Source of the DNA: Nocardia alba NBRC 108234
GTDB taxonomy: Bacteria > Actinomycetota > Actinomycetes > Mycobacteriales > Mycobacteriaceae
NCBI RefSeq assembly: GCF_001612665.1
Contig: NZ_BDAX01000019.1
Coordinates: forward strand, 1-64,000
Direction: 5' to 3'
DNA: 64,000 nucleotides
The stretch's first letter is position 1; each line of letters begins with the position of its first letter. This document shows positions 15,915 to 25,702 of this stretch, one piece after another. Made by a program: the position numbers and the translations under genes. The notes beneath the pieces were generated by a model, which was not told where the DNA came from, searched no databases, and was given only the letters and a program-made list of their open reading frames with translations.

Positions 15915-17332
15915 GCAGACTCCCCCTGCGGGTGACGCTGGTGCTGATGCTGGTCGTGCTGGCCGGATTCGGTTTGGTCGCTTCGAGTTTCGTGGTGACC
16001 AAGGCGTTGGAGAACTCGCTGCAGAACCGCACCGATCAGCAGTTGCAGGACGCGGCGATGGAATGGGAGCGGCGGGTGGGAACAGCCGCGCCGAATCTGC
16101 CGCCGCCCTCCTCGGCGGCCGGGCAGCCACCCGGGCGCTACTTCGTGTCGGCCGAGAGCGCCGACGGCACCCGAAAAGTGCTCCTCGACAATGTCTTCGG
16201 TACCGACTCCCAACCCGACCTGCCGAATCCGCCCGCGCTGACGCCGGTCACGGTCGGCTCGTCGGACGGTTCGGGCGATCAGTGGCGGGTGCTCACGGTC
16301 AACGGTCATCGCGCCACCGCGACGGTCGCGTGGCCGCTGACCGAGAACATCGAAACGGTGCGCAAGCTCGTGGTGCTGCAACTGATCGTCGGCGCGATCG
16401 TGCTGCTCGCGCTGGCCATCGCGGCCTACTTCGTGGTGCGTGGCAGTCTGCGACCGCTGCACCGGGTCGAAGCGACGGCGGCGGCGATCGCGGGCGGCGA
16501 GCTGCATCATCGAATCCCGGTGCACGGCAATGTCACCGAGGTGGATCGGCTGTCGCACTCGCTCAACAGCATGCTGACCCAGATCCAGCAGGCGTTCGCC
16601 GCCACCGAAGCCTCCGAGACCGCCGCGCGCGCGTCCGAGGCGAAGATGCGCCGTTTCGTCGCCGACGCCAGCCACGAACTACGCACCCCGCTCACCACGA
16701 TCCGCGGCTTCGCCGAGCTGTACCGCCAGGGCGCGAACACCGATCCCGCGATGTTCATGAACCGCATCGAACACGAGGCCCAGCGCATGGGCCTGCTGGT
16801 CGAGGACCTGCTCATGCTGGCCCGCCTCGACGCCCAGCGCCCCGTGCAACTGGGCCCGGTGGACCTGCTGGCGATGGCGGGCGACGCCGTCCACAGCGCC
16901 CGGGCGGTCGAAGCGGCCGCGGGACAACACCGCTCGATCACCCTCGACATCGCCGAGGGTGCGGGCACCCTGGAAATCCTCGGCGACGAACCCCGCCTGC
17001 GCCAGGTCCTCACCAACCTGCTCGACAACGCCCGCAACCACACCCCCGACGGCACCTCGATCACCGTCCGCCTGACCCCCGCCACCGACGATGTGGGACT
17101 CGAGGTGATCGACACCGGCCCCGGGCTCACCGCCGAGGAGACAGCCCACGTCTTCGAACGTTTCTACCGCGCCGATGTCTCGCGCACTCGCCGCGGCGAC
17201 AACCGCAGCGGCAGCGGGCTCGGCCTCTCCATCGTGGCCGCGCTCGTGGCCGCGCACAGCGGGACGGTGCGGGTCGAACCCACACCGGGCGGCGGCGCGA
17301 CTTTCCTCGTGCGCCTGCCGCGCGGTGAGTAG
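15911..17332 (+). CDS. Sensor histidine kinase
   Basis: 473 aa, GTG start overlapping the regulator stop. Two membrane segments (about 8-30 and 155-180) enclose an extracytoplasmic sensor domain of about 125 residues. HAMP follows, then the phospho-acceptor His in DASHELRTPLTTIRGF. The ATPase part has LTNLLDNARNHTP, DTGPGLT, the F-box FERFYRAD and SGLGLSI. It is a complete kinase. Its stop is one base from the stop of the convergent Mce-associated gene, with no terminator between. Confidence 0.93.
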   Translation: MSRLPLRVTLVLMLVVLAGFGLVASSFVVTKALENSLQNRTDQQLQDAAMEWERRVGTAAPNLPPPSSAAGQPPGRYFVSAESADGTRKVLLDNVFGTDSQPDLPNPPALTPVTVGSSDGSGDQWRVLTVNGHRATATVAWPLTENIETVRKLVVLQLIVGAIVLLALAIAAYFVVRGSLRPLHRVEATAAAIAGGELHHRIPVHGNVTEVDRLSHSLNSMLTQIQQAFAATEASETAARASEAKMRRFVADASHELRTPLTTIRGFAELYRQGANTDPAMFMNRIEHEAQRMGLLVEDLLMLARLDAQRPVQLGPVDLLAMAGDAVHSARAVEAAAGQHRSITLDIAEGAGTLEILGDEPRLRQVLTNLLDNARNHTPDGTSITVRLTPATDDVGLEVIDTGPGLTAEETAHVFERFYRADVSRTRRGDNRSGSGLGLSIVAALVAAHSGTVRVEPTPGGGATFLVRLPRGE

Positions 17333-17333
17333 G

Positions 17334-17819
17334 TCAGACCGGGGTGACCTGGGAGACCAGCCAGCGGTTGTCGGACTTGTCGAGCGACACTCGGACGCGG
17401 CTGCCCGAGGTGGTGCCCTGTGGTGAGTCCTTGCTGGTGGTCAGCTGGTTCAGGTAGAGCAGGACGACGGCTTTGTCCGGGTCGGCGGAGACCACGCCCT
17501 CGGCCTGGGTGGTGGCCTTGACGGTGAGCTGCTTCTCCTTGGCCCCCGGGGCGATGGCCTGCTGGATCAGCGTCAGGTATTCGCCCCGGAACTTCTCGGT
17601 GAGGTTGTCGGCGGCCCTGGGCAATTCGGTGTCGACGGTGGCGGGCTCATAGGTGAACATCGCGCTCACCGTCCGGCTCGCGGTGCTCATGGCATCGGTG
17701 CGCGCCTGCTCGGTCCGGTCTTGCTGCCACAGCTGATAACCGCTCACGCCGAGGACGACGGCCGCGAGCACACCGGCCGCGGCGAGCACACCGAAAATGA
17801 TCTTGATCTGCTTGCTCAT
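17334..17819 (-). CDS. Mce-associated membrane protein (last gene of the mce4 operon)
   Basis: 161 aa. One N-terminal membrane segment (about 8-30) precedes a small periplasmic NTF2-like domain, the layout of Mam proteins at the 3' end of mce operons. Such proteins stabilise the Mce importer. It overlaps the preceding Mce-associated gene by four bases. It corresponds by position to mam4B-type genes of M. tuberculosis. Confidence 0.85.
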   Translation of the reverse strand: MSKQIKIIFGVLAAAGVLAAVVLGVSGYQLWQQDRTEQARTDAMSTASRTVSAMFTYEPATVDTELPRAADNLTEKFRGEYLTLIQQAIAPGAKEKQLTVKATTQAEGVVSADPDKAVVLLYLNQLTTSKDSPQGTTSGSRVRVSLDKSDNRWLVSQVTPV

Positions 17820-18538
17820 CCCACGAACTCCACTTTCGACACGGTCATCCCGGAATCGCCCTTCGACACCGTGATCCGGAATCGGTACTGGCGCGCCTGC
17901 GGTTCGGCCGACCCGGTATTGCTCACCATCTGCTTCGCGGCCACCAGCACCTTCGCCGAGTTCTCGTCGACGGACTCGATCCCCGACTCGACGACCTCGC
18001 CGGTGGAGACCACCTTCGCCTGCTTCACCACATCCATGAACGGGTTGACGCGACCGTCGAACTCGTTCTTGAACTCGCCGGAGGCCACCGCCAGAATCCG
18101 GTCGATGTCCTCCTTGGCGGAGTCGGCGCGAATGGTGGTGAGGTTGATGACCGCCTGCCGGGCGGTCTGGGTGTACTGCGCGCGCAGATCGTCGTCCTGG
18201 CTGCCCGACCGAGCGGCGAGCGCGGTGAAGGTGGCGCCGACGACCAGCGCCAACACCAGCACCGCGGCGGCGGCCAAGCCGATGAGCTGCCCGAGCCGGG
18301 CGAGCTTCACGTCTTCCTCGTCGAGTTCGGCCGACTCCTCGTCGACCTCGTCGGGCACCACATCGGGTTTGGTCAACGTCACGGGAGCCGCGACCACCGC
18401 GGCATCCTCGGTCGAAGTCTTCTCGGCGGCGGGCACACCCGCGTCGACGGTCACGTCGACGACCCGCACATCCTCCACCGGCGGACCCGCCGACCGGGCT
18501 GCCCGCCGACGCGGACGGCCGTTGTTGCTCTCACTCAT
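17816..18538 (-). CDS. Mce-associated membrane protein
   Basis: 240 aa. A cytoplasmic basic start is followed by an acidic stretch to about residue 85, a membrane segment (about 88-112) and a periplasmic domain like that of the following gene. ATGA overlaps join it to mceF upstream and to the next gene. Role: accessory subunit of the Mce4 complex, by family and position. Confidence 0.85.
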   Translation of the reverse strand: MSESNNGRPRRRAARSAGPPVEDVRVVDVTVDAGVPAAEKTSTEDAAVVAAPVTLTKPDVVPDEVDEESAELDEEDVKLARLGQLIGLAAAAVLVLALVVGATFTALAARSGSQDDDLRAQYTQTARQAVINLTTIRADSAKEDIDRILAVASGEFKNEFDGRVNPFMDVVKQAKVVSTGEVVESGIESVDENSAKVLVAAKQMVSNTGSAEPQARQYRFRITVSKGDSGMTVSKVEFVG

Positions 18539-19938
18539 CTCTGCTGCTCCTCCAACATCGCCTGCCAGCTGGCCGGGACGATGCCCGAGCCGTCGGAGGC
18601 GATATCACCTTGGCGGTACATGCGTCCGTCCGGGCCAAGATAGCTGCCGGTGGACGGATCGTAGGGGCGCGCGGCGGCGGGGGTGACTGTGCCGGTGGAC
18701 GCGCCGGTGGGTGCCGAGGCCGGGGCTACCGGCTGCGGCGCGCCGAACGGCGGGTTGGTGCCCTGCGGCACGTACCCCGTCCGGCACAGTTCGGGAGTGG
18801 GCGCCCGGACGCCTGGATACTCCATGCACGGCGTGTTGCGGATACCGCGCACTTCGATCGGAGAATCCTGTGCCACCTTGCAGTACAGCCCTTCGGGGGT
18901 GTCCATCGGGCTGAGATCACTCGGCGAACGCCACTGGTCGGCGGGCAGGAAGCCGGTGGTGCAGGCGGGTGGGTCGTTGATGACGGTCATGAAGTCGACC
19001 ATGACGCCGTATCTGGACGGCCCGCGGATAACGGTCTGCAAGGCCGCGATCAGCGGCGGGAAGACGACCAGAAGCTGTTCGATACCAGGGTGATACGTCA
19101 CGCCCACCTGGCCGAGGCCGACCAGATTGTTCATCAGCAGCGGCAACGTCGGGCGCAGGCTCTGGAACTGCTCGTTCACCTTCTGCATCGCGGAAGGACT
19201 GTTGCGCAACAGGCTTCGCAACGACGGGTCGTGCTCGCGGAGCTGGTCGGTGACGATCGCGAGATCCGCTGTCCAGGAACGGATATTGGCATCGGACTGG
19301 ATCTGGGTGTCCAGCAGCGGACCGATCTGATCGAGCAGTTTCTTCGTCGGCTCCACATCGGTCTGGGCCTGCTGCACCAGCAGGGCCGCCGAGTCGATGA
19401 ACCGCTGTAGATCGGGACCCGCGCCGTTGAACGCCTTGAACGCCTCGTCGATCACCTGACGCAGCCGGGTATCGGCGACGGAGGCGAGCAGCTTGTCGGA
19501 CTGGTCGAGCAGCGCTCCGACATCCTGGGGCAGCCTGGTGCGCTCTACCGGAATCACCGAACCGTCACGCAGGTTGCCCGAGCTCGCGCCGACCTCGGGC
19601 ACCAGGTCGACATACTGCTCACCGATCGCCGACACGCTGCGCACCCAGGCGGTCGAGTCCGACGGCACCTTGTAGTCGCTGTTGATCGACAGATCGGCCT
19701 CGACCCCGGCCGAGGTGAGGCGCACGGCCTCGACCTTGCCGATATTGGTGCCGCGGTAGGAGACATTGGCGGTCGGGTACAGCCCGCCGGTGGCGGCCAG
19801 CTGTACCGTGACGCCGTAGCGGCCGATGCCGAACATCGCGGGTAGCTGAATGTAGGTCCCGCCCATCACGACCAGACCGATCACGGTGAGGACCGCGAAG
19901 ATCGCGAGCTGGACGTGGACGAACTTGGTGAGCTTCAT
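18535..19938 (-). CDS. mce4F: MCE family protein MceF (Mce4 steroid importer)
   Basis: 467 aa. An N-terminal membrane anchor (about 10-30) is followed by an MCE domain (about 38-120, with YPTANVSYRGTNIGKVEAV), a long helical region, and a Pro/Thr/Ala-rich tail from about 385. Six such subunits (A-F) form a tunnel that carries sterols across the periplasm. It overlaps mceE by four bases (ATGA). Confidence 0.93.
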   Translation of the reverse strand: MKLTKFVHVQLAIFAVLTVIGLVVMGGTYIQLPAMFGIGRYGVTVQLAATGGLYPTANVSYRGTNIGKVEAVRLTSAGVEADLSINSDYKVPSDSTAWVRSVSAIGEQYVDLVPEVGASSGNLRDGSVIPVERTRLPQDVGALLDQSDKLLASVADTRLRQVIDEAFKAFNGAGPDLQRFIDSAALLVQQAQTDVEPTKKLLDQIGPLLDTQIQSDANIRSWTADLAIVTDQLREHDPSLRSLLRNSPSAMQKVNEQFQSLRPTLPLLMNNLVGLGQVGVTYHPGIEQLLVVFPPLIAALQTVIRGPSRYGVMVDFMTVINDPPACTTGFLPADQWRSPSDLSPMDTPEGLYCKVAQDSPIEVRGIRNTPCMEYPGVRAPTPELCRTGYVPQGTNPPFGAPQPVAPASAPTGASTGTVTPAAARPYDPSTGSYLGPDGRMYRQGDIASDGSGIVPASWQAMLEEQQR

Positions 19939-21155
19939 CGCCCCGCCCCTTCCTGGCCGGGCAGCGGCACGGTGATTCCGGGGATGGCGGGCAGGCCGGG
20001 GATCGACGGGAGTCCGGGCAGCGTCGGCGCCGGTGCCGCGGCGGGCGCCGGTGCCTGCGGAAGTTTGGTCGGGTCGCTCGCGTCGGTCGCCGTCGGGGGC
20101 GCGAAGCTGCCGATCACACCCTCGACGCCACCGAAGCGCCCGCCCAGCGGAGTACCGGTGAGCCAGTTGCTGTCCAGGCGCTTGGCGGTCAAGTCGACGG
20201 TGATGTAGAGGTTGAGGTAGTCGCCCTTGATCGCGTTGCCGATGTTCTTGATCGGGAACGGGAAGGTCGGCAGGATCCGCATCGAGTCGATGAGATTGGT
20301 GCCGGTGTTGGCCAGGGTTTCCAGCACCGGACCGAGGCTGGCCAGGTTGGCCTTCAGATCGTCGCCGCTGGCCTGGATGATCCGCTCGGTCACCTCACTG
20401 AGGTCACCCAGCGAGGTGATCGCCCTGGTGATGTTGGCCGTGCGGTCGGCCAGCGCGGTCAGCGCGGGGTGGATCTCATCGATCGCACGGGCCAGCACGC
20501 TCTTCTGGTCGGCGAGTTTGCCCGTGAGCCGGTCGAGACCTTCCATCGCGGCGATGATGTCGCCGGTCTGCTTGTCCAGGCCGGTGGTGAGCTGGTTGAG
20601 CTGTGGCAGCAGATCGGCGATCTCGGCCTCGCGGCCGTTGAGCGCCGCGTTCAGCTCCCTGGTGATGGTCTCCAACTGGGCGATGCCGCCGCCGTTGAGC
20701 ACCACCGACAGCGAGGACAGCACCTGTTCGGTGGTCGGGTAGGCACCGGCGCGCTCCAGCGGAATCAGGTCGTTGTCGCGCAACTGTCCCTCGGCCGGGG
20801 TGTTGGTCGGCGCGGACAGCTCTACGTGGTTGCTGCCGAGCAGACTGGTCTGGCCGATCTTGGCGATCGCGTTGGCGGGCAGCCGCACCTCTGGGTTGAG
20901 CGAGACGGTGACCAGCGCGTGCCAGCCCTCGACCTCGATCCCGGTGACGTTGCCGACCTCGACATCGTCGACCCGCACCGGCGAATTACGGGTCAGCGTG
21001 GTGACATTGGGCATCTGGATCCGCACGGTGTAGGAACCGGGGCCTCTGCCCTCCGAGCCCGGCATGGGTAGCGAGTTGAGCCCGTCCCACTGACAGCCGG
21101 TCGCCCCGAGCGTCACCGCGACGCTCACCGCGAGTCCGGAGATTATCCGCTTCAC
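19935..21155 (-). CDS. mce4E: MCE family lipoprotein MceE (LprN type)
   Basis: 406 aa from a GTG that overlaps the mceD stop. The signal peptide ends in ATGC (Cys21), making it the lipoprotein subunit, as MceE is in mycobacterial operons. The MCE domain spans about 40-125 (TLTRNSPVRVDDVEVGNVTG). A helical rod and a Pro/Ala-rich tail follow. A much longer open frame continues upstream here but belongs to the shadow of mceD. Confidence 0.93.
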   Translation of the reverse strand: MKRIISGLAVSVAVTLGATGCQWDGLNSLPMPGSEGRGPGSYTVRIQMPNVTTLTRNSPVRVDDVEVGNVTGIEVEGWHALVTVSLNPEVRLPANAIAKIGQTSLLGSNHVELSAPTNTPAEGQLRDNDLIPLERAGAYPTTEQVLSSLSVVLNGGGIAQLETITRELNAALNGREAEIADLLPQLNQLTTGLDKQTGDIIAAMEGLDRLTGKLADQKSVLARAIDEIHPALTALADRTANITRAITSLGDLSEVTERIIQASGDDLKANLASLGPVLETLANTGTNLIDSMRILPTFPFPIKNIGNAIKGDYLNLYITVDLTAKRLDSNWLTGTPLGGRFGGVEGVIGSFAPPTATDASDPTKLPQAPAPAAAPAPTLPGLPSIPGLPAIPGITVPLPGQEGAGR

Positions 21156-22414
21156 CGATGTCCTCCTGGAACCGCGAGTCCGGCCAGACCGTTCGGCACG
21201 GTGACCGGAGCCACCACCGGCGGCGCGTCCGGTTCCGCCTGACCGGCCAAGCTCGGCGGGCTGTACACCAACTGGTTGGGGAAGGCCGTCACACTGCTGG
21301 CCGGGTTGATCATGATCGGCGCGTAGTTCATCGCCAGCGAACTGATCACCGGGGCGAGGAATTCCGCGCACAGATCGGCCGACCGGTCCGAGTCGTTGTG
21401 CTCGAGCGCTCGGATGGAACCACAGAGGAAGCTCAGCGGATTGGCCGTATTGTTCAGCGCCACAGCGCCGGTGAGCGAGCCCTGGGCGGGCTTGTAGATC
21501 TGGTAGAAGTTCACCAGCGCGGTCGGCGCGGAATGCAGCACCCGTTCGATCTCGGGCCGCTTGTCGACCAGGGTCTGGGTGACGTCGGCGAGCCGCTCGA
21601 CGCCCTCGGTGAGCTCGGCTCCGCTGCCGTCGAGGAATCGCTTCACATCCGCGAGCGCCACGTCCAGACTGTCCAGTCCCGCACCGAGTTCCGCCGACGC
21701 GCCGGCCAGCACCGAGGCCACCGAGGCCAAGCGCCCGCCGAACTGCACGATCTGCTCGTTGCTCGCCGAGAGCACCTCGACGAACTTCTGCAGGTTGCGG
21801 ATGGTGCCGAACAGATCGGTTCGACCGTCGGACAACGTATTCAGCGTCGCCGACAGTTCGCGCAGGGTGTCGCGGAACCGCTGACCGTTGCCGTCGAGGT
21901 TGTTCGCGGCGGTGTCGACGAAGCGACCGAAGGAGCCCTGCGGATCGTCGCCGACCGGGCCGAGAGCTGTTGCGAGATTGGCCAATTCGGCCTTGATGTC
22001 GTCCCACTCGACCGGCACCGCGGTGCGCTCGATCGGGATCTGCGCACCGTTGGCCAGCTTCGGACCGCCGTCGTAGGCGGGCGCGAGCTGGATGAACCGT
22101 GCCGAGACCAGCGAGGGCGCGATGAGTACGGCGCGCGCGTCGGCGGGCAGGTCGATGCCGCGATCGACGGTCATCCGGACCTGCACCCGGCCCTCGCCCG
22201 GCTCGATCGCGTCGATCTTGCCGATCCGCACACCGAGCATTCGCACCTCGTCGCCGGCGTACAGGCCGGTGGTCGAGGTGAAGGCGGCGGTGATCTTGGT
22301 CTTGCCGATGCCGAGGCTGGTGTAGACCCCGACCGCGACCAGCGCGACGATCACCACCACGGCGACCGCGAGCGTCCAACGCGGCACGCCGCGGACTTTC
22401 GATGCGATGCTCAT
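21152..22414 (-). CDS. mce4D: MCE family protein MceD
   Basis: 420 aa from the ATG at MSIASKVRGVPRWTLAVAVV, which overlaps the mceC stop. A membrane anchor is followed by an MCE domain (GLYAGDEVRMLGVRIGKIDA) and a helical region with a Pro/Val-rich end. Subunit of the Mce4 hexamer. A longer open frame upstream is not supported. Confidence 0.93.
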   Translation of the reverse strand: MSIASKVRGVPRWTLAVAVVVIVALVAVGVYTSLGIGKTKITAAFTSTTGLYAGDEVRMLGVRIGKIDAIEPGEGRVQVRMTVDRGIDLPADARAVLIAPSLVSARFIQLAPAYDGGPKLANGAQIPIERTAVPVEWDDIKAELANLATALGPVGDDPQGSFGRFVDTAANNLDGNGQRFRDTLRELSATLNTLSDGRTDLFGTIRNLQKFVEVLSASNEQIVQFGGRLASVASVLAGASAELGAGLDSLDVALADVKRFLDGSGAELTEGVERLADVTQTLVDKRPEIERVLHSAPTALVNFYQIYKPAQGSLTGAVALNNTANPLSFLCGSIRALEHNDSDRSADLCAEFLAPVISSLAMNYAPIMINPASSVTAFPNQLVYSPPSLAGQAEPDAPPVVAPVTVPNGLAGLAVPGGHR

Positions 22415-23478
22415 CGCGGCGGATCCTCCTCGGCAGGCACGATGCTCGGCGGCGCCGGATGCGTGAAGATATCGATCAGGTCCTGCGGCAGATGCTCCGG
22501 CCAGACCAGCGCGTCCACCAGCGGGCGCAGCTCGGTACTCGTCGCGTTCACCACGTAGGCGTTGAACCACGGTCCGTTGCCGACCTGCTCGCCCAGCGCC
22601 GACGCGTAGGGACCGAGGTTGTCGATCGCGTCCGACAGGTTCTGCTTGTTGCGCTGCAACATGGCGAGCACCGAATTGAGCCGGTCCAGTGTCGGTTTCA
22701 TCTGCGCCTCGTTGTCGGCGACCAGCCCCGACAGCTGCTTGGCGACCGAGTTGACGTAGACGATGAGCTGGTTGATCGCGGCGCGCCGGTTGTCGAGCTC
22801 GCCGAGCAGATTGTTGCCGTCGAGCAGTAGCGCGTTGAGCTGCGAACTACGGTCGGCCAGGATCTTGGTGACGTTCTGCGCCCGGCCGAGCAGCTCGGTC
22901 AGCGCCTGGTCGCGCGTATTGATGCTGCGCGAGAGCGCGGTGACGCCGTCGAGGGCAGTGCGCAGCGGGCCCGGCGTATCGGCGAAGGCCACCGAGAGGG
23001 TGTCGAGGGTCTTGTCGATCTGGTCCAGGTCGAGGTCGCGCACGGTGGCACCGAGGTCGCTGATCGCTTCGTTGAGCGAGTACGGCGAGGTGGTGCGGTC
23101 GAGCGGAATGGTGTCGGCCGTGCGCAGCGCGCCCTGTCCGGTCGGCACCACATCGAGGGACTTGCGACCGAGCACCGTATTGGTCTTGATCGCGGCGGAT
23201 GTCTTCTGGCCCAGCACGATCGACTCGTCGAGGGTGAACTTCACCAGCACCTTGGGACCGTCGAGGGACACCTGCTCCACTTCGCCGGAACGAACGCCGG
23301 CTACGTGCACCGGATCGCCCGGCACCAGCCCGCCCGCGTCGACGAAGTAGGCGGTGAACGTCGCGCCGGAGCGAATGAACGGCAGCTTGGTGTATTGCAG
23401 CGTGGCGAGCGAGATCGTCACCACCAGCACGATGCCGACGATGCCGATGGTGACCGCCGACGAATTCTTCTCACTCAT
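22411..23478 (-). CDS. mce4C: MCE family protein MceC
   Basis: 355 aa from the ATG at MSEKNSSAVTIGIVGIVLVV. It overlaps mceB by 8 bases and mceD by 4. An N-terminal anchor is followed by an MCE domain with DAGGLVPGDPVHVAGVRSGE. Mce4 subunit. Confidence 0.93.
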   Translation of the reverse strand: MSEKNSSAVTIGIVGIVLVVTISLATLQYTKLPFIRSGATFTAYFVDAGGLVPGDPVHVAGVRSGEVEQVSLDGPKVLVKFTLDESIVLGQKTSAAIKTNTVLGRKSLDVVPTGQGALRTADTIPLDRTTSPYSLNEAISDLGATVRDLDLDQIDKTLDTLSVAFADTPGPLRTALDGVTALSRSINTRDQALTELLGRAQNVTKILADRSSQLNALLLDGNNLLGELDNRRAAINQLIVYVNSVAKQLSGLVADNEAQMKPTLDRLNSVLAMLQRNKQNLSDAIDNLGPYASALGEQVGNGPWFNAYVVNATSTELRPLVDALVWPEHLPQDLIDIFTHPAPPSIVPAEEDPPR

Positions 23479-24499
23479 TGGGCGTACACCTTCCGGTCGC
23501 CTGCAGACCCGGCAACTTGACCTCCATCGGCTGGCCGTTCGGGCCGTCGACGATGAGGTTGGTGCCACACACGTACAGCTGCAGGAACGACCCGTAGGCG
23601 CCGATGCGAATGAGCTGTTTGTAGGTCTCGGGGAGCTTCTGGAGCACCCACTCGATGTCGTCGGAACCGTTGTCGAGATTGGTCGCCAGCCTGCCGGTCT
23701 GCGCGATGGTGTTGCGCAGGTCGGGGCGTGCGGTGGTCAACAGGTCGTTGAGCTCCTTGGTGGCCCCGGCGATCCGCGGCAGCGCGGCGCCGATCGGGTC
23801 GCGTTCGGCGGCCAATCCGCTGACCAGGCGCTGCAATTCGTCGATCGTGGTGGCGAACTGCTCGTCGCGGTCGTCGATGGTGGCCAGCACGGTGTTCAGG
23901 TTGTCGATCACGCTGCCGATCAGGGCATCGCGATCGGCCAGCGTCTTCGCGAAGCTGCCACCGCTGTTGAGCAGCGAGACCAGCGTGCCGCCCTGGCCCT
24001 GGAAGATCTGCAACAGCGCCGAGGTCAGGTCGTTGACCTGGCCGGGGTCCAGGCCACGCAGCAGCGGCTTGAACCCGCCGAGCAGCAGATCCAGATCCAG
24101 CGCGGGCGTGGTCTGTTCCTTGCCGATGGTGGCGCCGTCGGGCAGTCGGCGCGCCGAGCCCGGCCCCTCCATCAGCTCCAGATACCGGTCACCGACCAGG
24201 TTCTCGTACTTGATCGCCAGCCGGGTGCTGGACAGCACCGAGTACTTGGTGTCCACGTCGAACTCGACGTGGGCGAGATCGTCGGAGCCGACCTTCACCG
24301 AGCTCACCGAACCGACCGGCACACCGGCGATGCGCACCTTCGAACCGGGCAGCATGCCCGAGGAGCTGGTGAACACCGCCTTGTAGCCGTTCTCGCTGGA
24401 GAACCGTGTCTGACTGAGCACGATCGCCAGGCCGGCGAACACCAGCGTCATCACCACGGTGAAGATCGCGAGCTTGACCGTCGTCGCCGTGTTTCTCAC
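23471..24499 (-). CDS. mce4B: MCE family protein MceB
   Basis: 342 aa. The anchor segment LAIFTVVMTLVFAGLAIVL is followed by an MCE domain with SSGMLPGSKVRIAGVPVGSV. It ends with a Cys-containing domain (YVCGTNLIVDGPNGQP) typical of MceB. It overlaps mceA by four bases. Confidence 0.93.
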   Translation of the reverse strand: MRNTATTVKLAIFTVVMTLVFAGLAIVLSQTRFSSENGYKAVFTSSSGMLPGSKVRIAGVPVGSVSSVKVGSDDLAHVEFDVDTKYSVLSSTRLAIKYENLVGDRYLELMEGPGSARRLPDGATIGKEQTTPALDLDLLLGGFKPLLRGLDPGQVNDLTSALLQIFQGQGGTLVSLLNSGGSFAKTLADRDALIGSVIDNLNTVLATIDDRDEQFATTIDELQRLVSGLAAERDPIGAALPRIAGATKELNDLLTTARPDLRNTIAQTGRLATNLDNGSDDIEWVLQKLPETYKQLIRIGAYGSFLQLYVCGTNLIVDGPNGQPMEVKLPGLQATGRCTPNE

Positions 24500-25698
24500 C
24501 GTGTCACTCCCGGCAGTCCCTCGAGCAAGAGCTGGAAAACCTTTGGCGCGCTGTTGTATTCGGGTGAGCCGGTGCGCGGCGTGTACGGCGCGCCCTGGTT
24601 GGTATCGGTCACCACATAGTTCGCGTGGCTCTCCGGCACCCGGTTGACCACACCGTCACAGTGCGGGCCGCCGGTGGCGTTCACCCTCGGCAGGTCCTCC
24701 GGATAGGTGTAGGGCTTGTCGCCGTACATGAAGTTGGTGTACATGCCGACGCCCGGCATCATGCCGCCGAACATCTCCTCGGCCACCGGCATCAGCGGGC
24801 CGAGACCATTGATGACGCAGCTGAGCGCCGGCGCGTACTGGAACAGCAGGCTGGTCGTCGGCCGCAGCAGGTCCAGGGCGGTGACGAGTTGGGTTTCGTT
24901 CTCCCGCAGCACCGAACCGGTGGTATCCGAGAGCCCGATCACGTTCACCAGCACGTTGTCGAGTTCTGCCTGCGACTCCGCCAGCGTCTTCGCGGTGACC
25001 GTGGCGTTGTCCACCGTGCGCAGCAGCGCACCGGCGGCATCGGCGTAGATATTGGTCACCTCGGCCGTCTTGTCCAGATCCTGTTGCAGCGTGGGCAGAT
25101 AGGGGTTGAGCTCGCGCAGGTACTGATCCGATCGGACGAGCAGGTCGCCGAACTTGTCGCCACGGCCCTGCAACGCGGTGCCGAGCGCGGTCAGCGTGGC
25201 ATTGAGCTTCTCCGGTTCCACCTGGGCGAGCACATCGGACAGGTGCTGGAACAGCGTGTTGAACTCCACCGTCACCGCCGTCGCCGCGACCGTACTGCCG
25301 GGCTTCAGCGAGCTCGACGACGGCTGTTCGGGGACAACGAAATTCACGTACTTGGCGCCGAAGACCGTGGTCGAGCGAATGTCGACGCCCGCGTTCGACG
25401 GCACCAGTTTCAGCTGCTCGGGGTCGACTTCGAGCAGGATCTGCGCGCCGTCGTCGCGCAGGTTGATCTCGGCGACCCGGCCGATCTCGACGCCGCGCAC
25501 CTTCACCTTGGCGTCGGGGTCGAGCACGAGGCCCGAGCGGGGCGCGTCGACCAGCACCTTCGCGGTGGTGGTGAAGGCGCCCTGGAAGAGGGCGAACGCG
25601 AAGGCCGCGAGCCCGACGAGCAAGCCGACCATTGTGAGCGCCGCGAGCTTGCGCCCGAGACCGCCCTGCAATGCGGCAACGATCCGTGAAGTGTCCAT
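24496..25698 (-). CDS. mce4A: MCE family protein MceA
   Basis: 400 aa from the ATG; a GTG one codon upstream is the alternative start. An anchor segment (about 18-40) precedes an MCE domain (LVLDPDAKVKVRGVEIGRVA) and a long helical part. In M. tuberculosis Mce4A is needed for cholesterol uptake. It begins four bases after the yrbE4B stop. Confidence 0.93.
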   Translation of the reverse strand: MDTSRIVAALQGGLGRKLAALTMVGLLVGLAAFAFALFQGAFTTTAKVLVDAPRSGLVLDPDAKVKVRGVEIGRVAEINLRDDGAQILLEVDPEQLKLVPSNAGVDIRSTTVFGAKYVNFVVPEQPSSSSLKPGSTVAATAVTVEFNTLFQHLSDVLAQVEPEKLNATLTALGTALQGRGDKFGDLLVRSDQYLRELNPYLPTLQQDLDKTAEVTNIYADAAGALLRTVDNATVTAKTLAESQAELDNVLVNVIGLSDTTGSVLRENETQLVTALDLLRPTTSLLFQYAPALSCVINGLGPLMPVAEEMFGGMMPGVGMYTNFMYGDKPYTYPEDLPRVNATGGPHCDGVVNRVPESHANYVVTDTNQGAPYTPRTGSPEYNSAPKVFQLLLEGLPGVTR

Positions 25699-25702
25699 CA
25701 CG

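Noticed and set aside
18610..19410. Plus-strand frame inside mce4F
   Set aside because: Shadow of a well-supported MCE gene; similar frames run antisense to all mce genes.
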